Positions 28,001 to 43,000 are shown, counted from the first letter of the stretch. The stretch: 64,000 nt of DNA from Sipunculus nudus (GCA_026874595.1 CM049315.1:60944889-61008888), one strand, 5' to 3'. The notes: generated by a model from the letters alone, not told the origin. Numbers and translations are program-made.

Positions 28001-31000
28001 AGGGTTGAGTCATCATGAATTATATATGTACGTACTTGGAGTAGAATTTAATAGTCCTTGTGTGTGTGTGGGGGGGGGGGGAGTTCATTCTGGAAATGAA
28101 CACTAACAGAAAAAAATCAATCTAATGGGTTCACTGAAAGAGACTTAAATGTTGAAATGAATTTGATCACAAATACATGAAAGATAATCACAAGTTATAA
28201 AAACAAATCGCCATTTATAAAAACAAAATCACCAGTTATAAAAACAAAATCACCAGTTATAAAAAAACAAAGTGTTACCAAATTTATTGTAGGGAGAATA
28301 AGGCGAGTCGCGTCTGACAGACCAGTAACCAAGGGATACCTCTTTGTTACTGGGGTTGCTGGGGATTCGCTATAGAAAAAAAAGATTGGTCGGTAAGGGG
28401 ATAATTATGAGAGTAAAATGGTTAAGAACGGTGGTCAAATTTAAATAATGTCTGTAGTAATATCTTGTAATACAGAGGCATTTGTTCATGTCGAAGGTGT
28501 TCTATCCTGGTTATAGAGCCTACCGAAGGCCGACCCGCTTCACTTGAGTGTGCTACGCTACATCAGAAATCAGGCAGGCAGTTATCGTTCCAGGTAGTCT
28601 GATATCCGCAGTTATTTTAACTGATTTTTTTATGACAAAGCCGATGTTGTAAAGAAAACCTTAGAAGGAAACCACCAAGAATCCGCCCAGGGAATTCCTG
28701 AAACTCCTCAGCATATTACACAACCGGATCCTGTACATTTGGGTTTTACAAAATGTCCGTCCGGGAATCAGAGATGCTTGGGATAATTATAATAATCTGT
28801 CCTTGCCCGAAACGTTCTCCAGTGGCAGCTGCTCATCAACATTATAAACTCCAACTAATGTACGAGTCACGAGTATACTCTGACCTCTCCTGTCTCATCG
28901 TACATCTAATGTACGAGTCACGAGTATACTCTGACCTCTCCTGTCTCATCGTACATCTAATGTACGAGTCACGAGTATACTCTGACCTCTCCTGTTTCAT
29001 CGTACATCTAATGTACGAGTCACGAGTATACTCTGACCTCTCCTGTCTCATCGTACATCTAATGTACGAGTCACGAGTATACTCTGACCTCTCCTGTCTC
29101 ATCGTACATCTAATGTACGAGTCACGAGTATACTCTGACCTCTCCTGTTTCATCGTACATCTAATGTACGAGTCACGAGTATACTCTGACCTCTCCTGTC
29201 TCATCGTTCATCTAATGTACGAGTCACGAGTATACTCGTACCTCTGCTACCTCTTACATCTAATGTACGAGTCACGAGTATACTCGTACCTCTGCTAACT
29301 CTTACATCTAATGTACGAGTCACGAGTATACTCTGACCTCTCTTGTCTCATCGTACATCTAATGTACGAGTCACGAGTATACTCTGACCTCTCCTGTCTC
29401 ATCGTACATCTAATGTACGAGTCACGAGTGTACTCTGACCTCTCCTGTCTCATCGTACATCTAATGTACGAGTCACGAGTATACTCTGACCTCTCCTGTC
29501 TCATCGTACATCTAATGTACGAGTCACGAGTATACTCTGACCTCTCCTGTTTCATCGTACATCTAATGTACGAGTCACGAGTATACTCTGACCTCTCCTG
29601 TCTCATCGTACATCTAATGTACGAGTCACGAGTATACTCGTACCTCTGCTACCTCTTACATCTAATGTACGAGTCACGAGTATACTCGTACCTCTGCTAA
29701 CTCTTACATCTAATGTACGAGTCACGAGTATACTCTGACCTCTCTTGTCTCATCGTACATCTAATGTACGAGTCACGAGTATACTCTGACCTCTCCTGTC
29801 TCATCGTACATCTAATGTACGAGTCACGAGTATACTCTGACCTCTCCTGTCTCATCGTACATCTAATGTACGAGTCACGAGTATACTCTGACCTCTCCTG
29901 TCTCATCGTACATCTAATGTACGAGTCACGAGTATACTCTGACCTCTCCTGTTTCATCGTACATCTAATGTACGAGTCACGAGTATACTCTGACCTCTCC
30001 TGTCTCATCGTACATCTAATGTACGAGTCACGAGTATACTCGTACCTCTGCTACCTCTCACATCTAATGTACGAGTCACGAGTATACTCGTACCTCTGCT
30101 AACTCTTACATCTAATGTACGAGTCACGAGTATACTCTGAACTCTCCTGTCTCATCGTACATCTAATGTACGAGTCACGAGTATACTCTGACCTCTCCTG
30201 TCTCATCGTACATCTAATGTACGAGTCACGAGTATACTCTGACCTCTCCTGTCTCATCGTACATCTAATGTACGAGTCACGAGTATACTCGTACCTCTGC
30301 TACCTCTTACATCTAATGTACGAGTCACGAGTATACTCGTACCTCTGCTAACTCTTACATCTAATGTACGAGTCACGAGTATACTCTGACCTCTCCTGTC
30401 TCATCGTACATCTAATGTACGAGTCACGAGTATACTCTGACCTCTCCTGTTTCATCGTACATCTAATGTACGAGTCACGAGTATACTCTGACCTCTCCTG
30501 TCTCATCGTACATCTAATGTACGAGTCACGAGTATACTCGTACCTCTCCTGTCTCATCGTACATCTAATGTACGAGTCACGAGTATACTCTGACCTCTCC
30601 TGTCTCATCGTACATCTAATGTACGAGTCACGAGTATACTCTGACCTCTCCTGTCTCATCGTACATCTAATGTACGAGTCACGAGTATACTCTGACCTCT
30701 CCTGTCTCATCGTACATCTAATGTACGAGTCACGAGTATACTCTGACCTCTCCTGTCTCATCGTACATCTAATGTACGAGTCACGAGTATACTCTGACCT
30801 CTCCTGTCTCATCGTACATCTAATGTACGAGTCACGAGTATACTCTGACCTCTCCTGTCTCATCGTACATCTAATGTACGAGTCACGAGTATACTCTGAC
30901 CTCTCCTGTCTCATCGTACATCTAATGTACGAGTCACGAGTATACTCGTACCTCTGCTACCTCTTACATCTAATGTACGAGTCACGAGTATTTTCGTACC

Positions 31001-34000
31001 TCTGCTAACTCTTACATCTAATGTACGAGTCACGAGTATACTCTGACCTCTGCTGTCTCATCGTACATCTAATGTACGAGTCACGAGTATACTCTGACAT
31101 ATCCGTCTCATCTTACATCTAATGTACGAGTCACGAGTACACTCGGACCTCTCCTGTCTTTCGTTCCATTATTAACATAATAGACGATGGCGGCACTCAA
31201 GCCTACCTACCAACCCTCTATCTATATTTGGACTGACCCATTCATGGGCCATCCCTGGCTTACAACAGGGTGCAAAAATGCCACTTTTTCTCTTATGCTG
31301 GAATGATCCAGACGTAGGCCCACGTCTGGTCGATACTTGGTTAAGTCAGTTTGACGTGCAAAGAGGCTAAACGATAATCGACATAAGGTTTAGTTCAGTA
31401 GCCGCCGGGATTGTTCTATTTCCCTTTTATCCCGTTTAACTAATAGACTGTTAGTATATGTTTCGGGCAGATGCTTCGGCCATTTGGTGATTTTAAACTT
31501 AAATTCCTGTGTTGTTTAATATTATCCGTGGGAAAAATCCAACAACGCTTATCCTCTGTGGCTCCCGCAAATGGGCACATGGAAACCCAACACTTACCAA
31601 AATCATATGAGCGATTTTCACGCACATACGCATATACGCGCTCATGGAAACACAGCTTACCAGGGAGACAGATGTACTTGTCACCGGGATGGAGTTTCCT
31701 TAACCAGGTCACACTTACCAGGGGAGACAAATGTACTAGTCACCAGGATGGAGTGTCCGTAACCGTGTCAAACTTACCAAGGAGACAGATGTACTAGTAG
31801 GTTGACCTTCCAGATCCTCAAAGTGCACCTCCTCCAAACCCTGTACATCAGAAATATCAGAAATAATGTCAGGACTAAATATACTTTAAAAAAACTTTAC
31901 CACTATGGTTATAAACGATCATTATTTACCGGGATTCGAAATCCGAACGGATACTGAACTTACAGCAAGGTGTTGTGTATAATAAAGATAATAACTAGAA
32001 TACTGTACAACTGGATGACACAAGTGTACACACAAATATATCTCCAGGTTTGAGTTTGCCCAGTCTGATGAAGCAGGCGGTATGGCTAGCCGTCAGCTGT
32101 TCTGGTGATGTGTTGGAATCTTTACGTTTACCCACGGTCTGTCGTTCTGTTGTTGTTGCTCTAGAATCGTTCAGTTTATCCACGGTCTGTCGATCTGTTG
32201 TTGTTGCTTTAGAATCGTTCAGTTTATCCACAGTCTGTCGTTCTGTTGTTGTTGCTCTAGAATCGTTCAGTTTACCCACGGTCTGTCGATCTGTTGTTGT
32301 TGCTTTAGAATCGTTCAGTTTATCCACAGTCTGTCGTTCTGCTGTTGTTGTTCTAGAATCGTTCAGTTTACCCACGGTCTGTCGATCTGTTGTTGTTGCT
32401 TTAGAATCGTTCAGTTTATCCACAGTCTGTCGATCTGTTGTTGTTGCTTTAGAATCGTTCAGTTTATCCACAGTCTGTCGATCTGTTGTTGCGTTAGAAT
32501 CGTTCAGTTTATCCACAGACTGTCGTTCTGTTGTTGCGTTAGAATCGTTCAGTTTATCCACAGTTTTCTGTCGTCTCGAATTTACAATCGGCAATAAAGC
32601 AGTCTAGAATAAATAAGATTATAAGAATTCAGATGTATAACAACAAAAAATTGAATACATCTCACATTTATTTCTAGAAATAAATGTTCACATTAAACAG
32701 GTGTCTTTATAAATACCTTAATACCTCAAACAGGAGTCTCTTGATAAAAAACAACATGCATCAAACAAAGTCTCCGAAAAAGACCAAGATATTTTAAACA
32801 GGTGTATCTACAAATGATCAAATACAGTTACCCCAAACGTGTGTCTTAATCAGAGGTCAAGTGAGCGAACACTTGTAGCATGTACGTGAATGTTTAAAGG
32901 AAATCAGATACTCTAATAGTACATTATTAGAATTGATGGGGCATTTGTATATAAGGGAATATACACAAGTTAAATGGTTGCCACACCCAATCTAAATCTG
33001 CGTTTCACGTTCACAAGAAACTTAAAAGAAGTATTACCAGGTATGGCTGCCGTTTGGAAAGGTGCGGCAGAATACTGCGGAGTTTACTTTTCGAGAATCC
33101 TGGTTCAAATTCTTCCGGTTTTGACACGGGAGCCCCAGACTTTGTCATAGCGGGCACATTGGCTGATGTTTTATGTTGAATAAATGGCGTGTGTAGCTGA
33201 ACTTGCTTGGTTTCCGAGGCCTGTGACCTGTTATTGTTCGGGCGATTGGTGTCCAGTTCTCTCTCTGATGAATCGGTCCCGCTATGCCTGACCGCCGTGG
33301 CTTGTCCCGCCGAGCTCTTCGGGCGTGGCTGATCGTTCATATTCTAAATGGATGGTAACAGAGCGACTTTATTTTATCAAATGTTTCATATCGTTAATAT
33401 TTTATTAATTTATTAAAATATAGTAAGTTGTCTGTATTATTAACTTATAAGATACTGTTTCAGTGTGGTATCGAATAAATGTCCTTTTATTAATATCATG
33501 ATTATCGAACAGTTGAATTTAAAATTGAAAATGGTTTACAAAATTTAGCCGAAAAACTCCATAATATTCATATTTATATTTAATGATAGAGTGTCTCAAA
33601 TAGACGTTACCGGTCTTTTTATCGTTTACATGACTATGTTCATATTGTCTTGGGGATCCAGATATACATATGATAAACAACCCACCTTCCTCTGGGACTG
33701 GATGAAGTCGGTGATTGCTCTTTGTATTGGGGTCGGGGCCCGAAAGGAAGGAGCTTTCGTAAGTCCGGAGTCAACACGAGGCTCTGGCAACGAAATCAGA
33801 TGACAACAGAACCAAGAGACACAGGGTGATAAAGATGGCTACTTCTGTTTTGGTCTTAACCTCTCTGCATGAAACTGTTTTGTATTTAAGGCATTTAACA
33901 ACACTGTGCCTACCTGATTACCACACCTACCTGTCAGTCCCTCTCAGTAATTACATTATTGTTTGATAATTATCGCGTATGCAGGAGATAAATTGTTTTA

Positions 34001-37000
34001 GTCTCTGTCCTAAACTTGTCATCATTCCACATCTACCTGTTTCACTGGAATGAAGGCGCGGGAACTGAAGTAGACTTTGTTGCCGGACAGACGCTGGTTC
34101 TGGTCGTATGTGTTTCAGGCGCCTTAGCACACTGCATGTTCCCTGTAGAGAAATGATAAATGATTATACTATCAAGGAATTAATTGTAATACGTCATTTG
34201 TCCATGTATCGTATTTGGCCGTGTACAAGGTTCACTTTTCGGATATTTTTGTGCAAATACCCTCTACCTGGAACCCAGGGAGAATTACCATTCACGTCAA
34301 CAGAGTGTCTTTTACAGAGGGCAGCAACACTGGGCTGTCATAAAAATTACATTTATTTCAATAAAATATCAGTCTGGTAAAAAGTAAGTCAGTCTGGTAG
34401 TAGTGTGGAATTAAAATTACCAATTTTGTAATTTTCAGCGCTATTATATCTATGTGTGTGAAATCTTACCGATTTAATTATATAGATCCAGTCATTTTTT
34501 AAACTGTCAGCCACAACCACCGTTCCCCGTCTAAAAGACAAAATCACTAGATATTTCAGTATATGATAAATTGGTTGTTATGAACACGACAGAATTAAAA
34601 CTGTCAAATCATCACAAACACAACAGGGTGGAATAGGAAGGGCATGGAGAAGCCGTGAGTACAAACTGTTCACCCAATTATTCATAATAAAATGCTCCAC
34701 AATTTTAAAGATTACTACACTTATCATACAGAGTAGGACTCGTATTCTTTCACTTGATGATCCAGGGATAACGTTTTAAATATGGAGACACACATAATGC
34801 ATGATACGTATAAACATATTGACTAATTTGGATAATACTATTTAACAGAATCCAATAAAAAAAGAGTATAAATTAATCTACCTACTATATATGGTATTTT
34901 AAAGTATATAAAGTGGCCAGCTGAGTTGAATGGAAGATAAATACTGTTCTTACCGAAAGTAGTGAAAGAGACAGCGGCTCTGTGTTTCTTTCTGCAGCAG
35001 AAGATCAACAGGCCAGTGCTTCAGTAATTCTATATTCCTGCAATATGTTAATTTCTTGATGCACCATGCATAGAGGTATCACATAAACTAACAGGCCATG
35101 GGCCATGACGCTAAGCTCAACATGGCACATTACTTATAAGTATTGGTCACGCTGGGCTAATTTGAGGTTTCCAAGGAAATGTTGCCACTACTATCTGCAT
35201 GTAAAGTTTAAACTTCTCTAGGGGTTAGAATTTATGCTTCTCTAAGTTTAGCTTCTTTGGTACTACATTCTGCCTAGGGGGGAATATATAATGGTCACAG
35301 TGACCTAATATCAGGTCTCCCCAGGAAGCCCATCAGGTTATGTTCTTTATGTGTTTGTGATGGAGTGTGTACGTGTGGCCCTGTAGACCCACAGAATGAG
35401 ATGTGTTCCTGTTCGTTGTGTGTGTGTGTTTGTGTGCGTAGTCGTATCTGCGAGGACATGATATTGACTGCACATGGAACGTACGAGGACGAAGATTCTA
35501 AGCCTAACGGATACGATTTGTGCCAGGTCTGAATGTATGGGTGCTCAAAATCGTTTTTAGCTCGTAGCTCACGGAATATAGGTCACTATGACCTGGTATC
35601 AATTTTCCAAGGAGGACCTCACTTCCTAGAACTGCGCTGCATTTTGTGTTAAAAGATCCTATGCCTAACGGATACAATTTATGCCAACTGAAATTCCGGA
35701 TGCTCGAATCATGATTTAACCAGCAGAATATAGGCCACGGTGACTTAATTTCATGTTTCCAGAAAGAATAATCGTAAGAAGATTCTAGGACTATCGGATA
35801 CAATTTGTACCCTGTCTGACTGTAGCTCGCATAATATAGGTCACCATGACCTAATTTCAGGTCCTTAAGGAGATTTGCCTAGGACCTCCCTGGATTTACA
35901 GTTTGAAGTTTCTAGGTCTAATGGTTACGATTTGTGCTCTGTTAACAGCCAGGTGGACGAATGACAGAGGGTGCTTCAGCTAAATGAATTGCAAGTTGAA
36001 ACACTGTGTAAAAACACAAGGGATATAACAGCTTTCTGAGTTTCATTCATATGATCTATGATTTAGTGCATTTTAGATGTTTTGCTGTTTCAAGTGGTTA
36101 ACCTCATTCATGCGTTCGTTTTCCCCCTTAATGATATACTGCTTGATTTGTGTAAATTTCAATTTTGTGATCACCTTCAGTGGAGATACTGCAGATGATA
36201 TGAAAAAGGAACAACTTTTTTCTTCTTTTTGTCGATATTTATTAAATTGAATATTGATAAATAAAACTGTAGAATCTTTAATAAAAAGCATGATAATATT
36301 GTTAACACATCCATTTTTCATTAAATTGTATGAGAATCAAAACCTGAATAGAACTTGATTTTGTCAAATGTTTTTCTTCTAAACCCTTTGTGAATTATTT
36401 AATTCTGTTTAATTTTTATTCATAACAAACCAACTCATTCTGCTAACATAATTTATGATTCTTGAAAAAAAAAAGAATCCAGCTGGAAGAAATGAATCTT
36501 TGAATAAATTCAAACAAGTAAATTAGTAAAGCTATTAGAATATATTTAATGACACGCGGGTAGGTTTATCCGCGTGTGTGTATGTCTAGCCCTACTGACC
36601 TGCAGATCAAGATTTGTTCCGGTTCGTTGTGTTTGTGTATATGACCCTGCTGACAGCAGACTGAAATGTCCTTCGGTCCTGTGTGTGTGTGTCCTGCTGA
36701 CCTGCAGAATGAGATGTGTTCCGGTTCTGTGTGTGTATATCCCTGCTGACTTACAGTATGAGATGTGTTCCGGTTTTGTGTGTGTGTTTGGTGTGTGTGT
36801 GTCCTGCTGACCTGCAGAATGAGATGTGTTCCGGTTCTGTGTGTGTATATCCCTGCTGACTTACAGTATGAGATGTGTTCCGGTTGTGTGTGTGTGTTTG
36901 GTGTGTGTGTGTCCTGCTGACCTGCAGAATGAGATGTGTTCCGGTTCTTTGCCCCCGGAGCCATTAAGGAAGATGTCCATGAATGATTCCCTAGTGATGA

Positions 37001-40000
37001 CCAGGAGCTGCATGTCTGTCAGACTCTCCACCGTGGCTGATCGTGGGGCATGCTGGAGCAGAGCTATTTCCTGTAAAATTTATGTAAAAATGTATTTTGC
37101 TGTAGATAAATTAATTCATATATTTATGAAACCTTAAATATTAAAAGGTATATACAATGAAACCATTCAGAGACATAAATTCAATTCCCTTTGAATGTAA
37201 GCGACCTGGGAAGGAAGCATATTTCGTTTTTATTTTAATTGATAAAAGACTAATATAAAATTGTGTGATGTAACAAATATCAAGGAGGGTTTTAGCATTT
37301 AACCAACCAAACACTAGGACATTGTTGTTTGCAGGTAAGATGCCTTGTGATTATGCCAGGGAAAAAAAACGTGTTACAAGCAATAAGGCGTAAGAAATAT
37401 CAAGAAGAATATACAAATGTTATAAATTTTCTTTTCTGTCTCTGTGTCCATATTTAGCAGGGTTTACCAATTTTAATTTTTAAGAGTGGTATTTAAAAAG
37501 AAATACCAGAAAGATCAGATGTTTGACATATATATTCTTTAGTTAGATAAAAATACACCAAGAGCAAAGTGGTGGATTGTTTGTAGGTCTATGTTTGTTT
37601 GGTACGTTGCGTGACTCATTCTTAAATCTAATGTGTCAATGAAAAGTGAGGTCTTACCCCAAAGCTATTCCCTCTGCCTATCCGTGACACGGTGCGCATA
37701 AAAACTGATCCGTCCGCATGTTTATCCACGATTTTTACAAGGGCTGAAACCATATCCAACACGCTTTATGTAGTATTTATAGGAAGTGATATTTATCTCG
37801 ACCGATGTTTATTCGGTGAGTCATCATTAAAGCTGAAACTTAACCTAAAACTACCAGCTACATATAATCAACAGACCAGCTTCTTTCAAATGCAATTATT
37901 CAATTTAATTTATTAAAACGATGTAATCGAAAAATTCTAGAAAATACAGGTCTCTCGCAGTCTTACCAGAGCCAGATATGATGAAATAAAAGTTTTCTGC
38001 GTAATGGCCTTGTCGTAATATCAATCGACGGGGGGAGATTCTGAAAGACAACTAAATATGTTAAGGTGATTCACATTTCATGCATGTCTGCCAGTGCATC
38101 TTGATAAAATAAAAATTTATATAGTACAAAAAATAAGATTTAATCTAGGATCAAATATCAAGTTTCCTGATTCAGATACTGACTTTTAAATGAAACCAGC
38201 CTCAGAGGACAACGCGTATAGTCACTCAGGGGGCAACGCTAATAGTCACTCAGAGGACAACGCTAATAGTCACACAGAAGACAACGCGTATAGTCACTCA
38301 GAGGGCAACGCTAATAGTCACTCAGAGGACAAAGCTAATAGCCACTCAGAGGAAAACGCTTATAGTCACTCAGAGGACAACGCTAATAGTCGCTCAGAGG
38401 ACAACTCTAATAGTCACTCAGAGGACAACGCTTATAGTAACTCAGAGGACAACGCTTATAGTCACTCATGTTACGGAACCTAATATAAACAGATCACGTA
38501 TGCGTGATGAATACAAATTTTGTAATGGAGATAAAAAAATCAGATTCTTTAACACTGGGCAGCGTGATATGTCTAAGGAATTGAATAAAGAAGTCAGTGG
38601 TTTTTTGTTAACAAATAACCATAATTTATTCTTAAAACAACCCTAACATAACAATACACTAAATCAATACAATTATGCAGTAAAACAGCGGTATAACAAC
38701 AAATCAATACAATCACACAGAAAAATAATCAATGTGCACAGTACCTGGATACCAACACCGTCACAACGATAAGTTCTTTAAATGTATACTCTCGGAGAAT
38801 GACAGTCAAGTGTAAAGCTCTTGTAACAATCCAGAAAGTAAACTGAAGTCCAAATGCACAAAATCCAGAAGAACATCTGAAGAAAATCTATAATTGCCGC
38901 ACAGGTCGGATAAGGTCCCAGAAACCGAAACACGCTCCTGCGTCCGCTGGAAAACTTCTCTGCTCTCTGCCCCCGGCTCCAAAACACAGCCCCTTTATAT
39001 ACCCTTCACCCCAAGCCGAGAATTTTCCACCTCTATAACATTCGAAGAATAATACACCATACACGGTAAGCACGCGTCACAGGAATTATCCAGAAGAACA
39101 TAGCCGTGTGTATCCCCACACACCAGGGTCATCACGTGACCCACGACCAGGCGTGAAAGTCCAAGGCTAACATGACAACGAGAGTTCAATCAGTACGGAT
39201 TAAACATACAATGTAACAAACGGCCCGGCGAGGGTGTCACAACACGAGTTACGCCCGTGTCACACAATAAAAAGAGCACATGTAACACTCAGAAGACAAT
39301 GCTTATTGTCACTTAGAGGACAACGCTTACTGTCACTCAGAGGACAACACTTATAATCACGTAAAGGACAACGCTTAGAGTCACTCAAAGGACAACGCTA
39401 ATAGTCACTCAGAAGACATCGCTTATAGTCAATCAGAAGACAACGCTTATTGTAACCTAGAAAACAACTCTTTTTTTCACTCTGAGGAAAACGCTTCAGG
39501 TCACTTAGAGGACAACGCTAATAGTCACTCAGAAGACAATGCTAATAGTCACTCAGAGAACAACGCTTATCGTCACTTAGAGGACAACGCTTATAGTCAC
39601 TCAGAGGACAAGGCTTGTAGTCACTCAGAGGACAACGCTTTTTGCCACTCTGAGGGACAAAGTTTACAGTCTTTCAGAGGACAACGCTTATTGCCACTCA
39701 GAGGACAACACTTATAATCACTTAAAGGACAACGCTTATAGTCACTCAAAGGACAACGTTAATAGTCACTCAGAAGACAACGCTTATAGTCACTCAGAAG
39801 ACAACGCTTATAGTAACTTAGAAAACAACGCTTATTGTCACTCAGAGGACAACGCTTCAGGTCACTTAGAGAACAACGCTAATAGTCACTCAGAAGACAA
39901 TGCTAATAGTCACTCAGAGAACAACGCTTATCGTCACTTAGAGGACAACGCTTATAGTCACTCAGAAGACAACGCTCATAGTAACTTAGAAAACAACGCT

Positions 40001-43000
40001 TATTGTTACTCAGAGGACAATGCTTTTTGTCACCTTGAGGGACAACGTTTATAGTCATTCAGAGGACAACGCTTATTGTCACTCAGAGGACAACACTTAT
40101 AATCACGTAAAGGACAACGCTTATAGTCACTCAGAAGACAACGCTTATAGTCACTCAGAAGACAACGCTTATAGTCACTCAGAGAACAACGCTTATAGTC
40201 ACTTTGAGGGACAACATTTAAAGTCATTCAGAGGACAACGCTTATTGTCACTCAGAGGACAACACTTATAATCACGTAAAGGACAACGCTTATAGTCACT
40301 CAGAAGACAACGCTTATAGTCACTCAGAGAACAACGCTTTTCGTCACTTAGAGGACAACGCTTATAGTTACTCAGAGGACAACGCTTATAGTCACTCAGA
40401 AGACAATGCTTATAGTCACTCAGAGAACAACGCTTTTCGTCACTTAGAGGACAACACTTATAGTTACTCAGAGGACAACGCTTATAGTCACTCAGAGAAC
40501 AACACTTATAGTCACTCAGAGGACAACGCTTATAGTCACTCTGAGGACAACGATTATAGTCACTCTGATGGACAACGATTATTGTCACTCAGAGAACAAC
40601 GCTTCTAGTCAGGTGTTTAGTCATCATAATCCGGAAAAACTTATCAATATTCATATGTTATTTGTAGACTACAGGAACGTCAGGTCCGACTAAGCACGAG
40701 CTTACGAATATAATACAACCACGGTATTTGTTTTAGCAATAGATTTACGTCCTACAAATATCTCAAAATAGCTTTTACATAATGGTACATTCAGTAAGGG
40801 ATGTGCATGAATCGTTAAATATTATGACATTTTTGATACAGTCCATTTTAAAGGAAAAAACTTAGTACAACCATACAGATTCAGGACTTAGTTTTGTCGG
40901 GTTAATAGATGAGAGAGATAGTCTCCGACATGATTTTTACGCGGTTTTATAAATGATCTAAATACAAAATATCTCGATATGTATACGTTTCTACATTTAA
41001 CGAAGGTAAAGTTATACGTTAAATATATAAAAAGGCCCAATGCAGTTTAGGAACCATGAGTTATTCCTTTAAACAAGACATAATAACACCCCAATTTCTG
41101 GCCCACGTCATGGTACAGGAAAATCTCGTTCATAAAAGGAACGGTTTCCCATTATGTTGCTCATGTGCGCGTAAATGTCCTGTTTGCACATTTGCATATA
41201 CACTGACGAACAGGTGCAGACACACATTCAAATGAACCGTTTCACCCATGTTCTCACATGGGTTTTAAGAATATGGCTAAAAAGATTTAACTAAAGGTCA
41301 GCGTCATACACCAAAATATCGAAGACCCATCATGCAATTTTTTTTCTCTGGAGCTTTTAAGTCATGTATACATGTATAAGTTAACATTGGTTACCAAAAC
41401 GATGCTTTGACACTGCCATCCCCTCCTCATACAAACACTGATGGCACGTATTTTACTTACGCCTGGTACCATGCAGCTCTAGCTAGTTTCTCCTGCATGT
41501 GAAGCGGATACTCCGCGAAGGTACGGAGGGTCTGCAGGCCCAGCACTACCTGTAATAATAAGAACACGCCAGGATTCCCTAGTTACAATTTCAATTGTGA
41601 CATATAATGTATACTCATAAAATTTCAATTTTGTAAAAAAAATATGTTGGGTATACGTGTTTTTCTTTAATGGCTAAGTATTCTGTGTGTTTTGTTCCGT
41701 CCGGTTTACCTTGTCGACCATGACAGTTGTTGTGTGTTTTTTTACGTGCGCTTTAACTTGTCGACCATTTCATGTGTTGTGTGTTTTGTTACGTGCGCTT
41801 TAACTTGTCGACCATGTCAGTTTCTGTGTGTTTTGTTACGTGCGCTTAACTTGTCGACCATGACAGTTGTTGTGTGTTTTGTTACGTGCGCTTTAACTTG
41901 TCGACCATTTCATGTGTTGTGTGTTTTGTTACGTGCGCTTTAACTTGTCGACCATGTCAGTTTCTGTGTGTTTTGTTACGTGCGCTTAACTTGTCGACCA
42001 TGTTAGTTTCTGTGTGTTTTGTTACGTGCGCTTTAACTAGTCGACCATGTCACTTAATGTGTGATTTGTTACGTGCGCTTTACCTTATCGACTTGTTGTG
42101 TGTTTTGTTACGTGCGCTTTAACTTGTCGACCATGTCACTTGTTGTATGTTTTGTTACTTGCGCTTTAACATGTCGACTATGTCACTTGTTGCGTGTTTT
42201 GTTACGTGCGCTTTAACTTGTCGACTATATCACGTGTTGTACGTTTTGTTATGTGCGCTTTAACTTGTCGACCATGTCACTTGTTGTATGTTTTGTTACT
42301 TGCGCTTTAACATGTCGACTATGTCACTTGTTGCGTGTTTTGTTACGTGCGCTTTAACTTGTCGACTATGTCACGTGCTGTGTTTTAATACGTGGGGTTT
42401 ACCTTGTCGATCATGTCTTGCGTTCTGGCACTTGGATTAAGAGTCAGAATACGCTGAACTTCGGAGGAAATGCTGATCTGCAAGTAGAATAGACAAGACA
42501 ATTATTTAAATGGCCAAAAGTAAGTTGAATGGATCATATGTAGTGAAATGCTCTATAGTATATTACAGTTCAGGTTAGACATTTATTAACTCTTTTTTAT
42601 TTTATAATTCATAACTTATATTCTCTACTGGAAGAAACCTGGAATACATCTTTATTATATTGGCAAATACTTGTGGCAAACATGAAGTTCATCTTTAGTA
42701 TAGTGGCAATATTTCAGGCAATCTTGCAGTTTATCTTTATTATAATGGCAATACTTGTTGGAAACCTGGTGTACATCTTAAGTATAATGGCAGTACTTGT
42801 GGGAAACCTGAAGTACATCTTTAGTAAAATGTCAATACTTGTTGATAACCTGAATTACATCTGTAGTATAATGACAATACTTGAGGCAAACCTGGAGTAC
42901 ATATTTACTATAATAGCAATACTTCAGGCAAACCTGGTGTACATCTGTAGTATAATGGCAATACTTGAGGCAAACCTGGAGTAAATCTTTAGTATATTGG

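Noticed and set aside
28753-31008. Plus- and minus-strand ORFs of 100-214 codons in the 51-bp array
   Set aside because: Open on both strands at once by repeat periodicity; composition and position argue against coding.
31440-31730. Minus-strand ORF as a further CNBD2-like exon
   Set aside because: Exon 16 joins in phase directly to the terminal exon at 25,083, completing the expected fold; this ORF is made of copied splice-donor repeats plus unique intron sequence.
36566-36964. 132-codon His/Thr-rich minus-strand ORF
   Set aside because: It is a different frame from exon 9 and consists of the copied donor-region repeats and CA tracts.
25867-40607. Regular short repeats resembling a CRISPR array
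   Set aside because: The arrays are head-to-tail repeats with no unique spacers, in introns of an animal gene; no cas genes.
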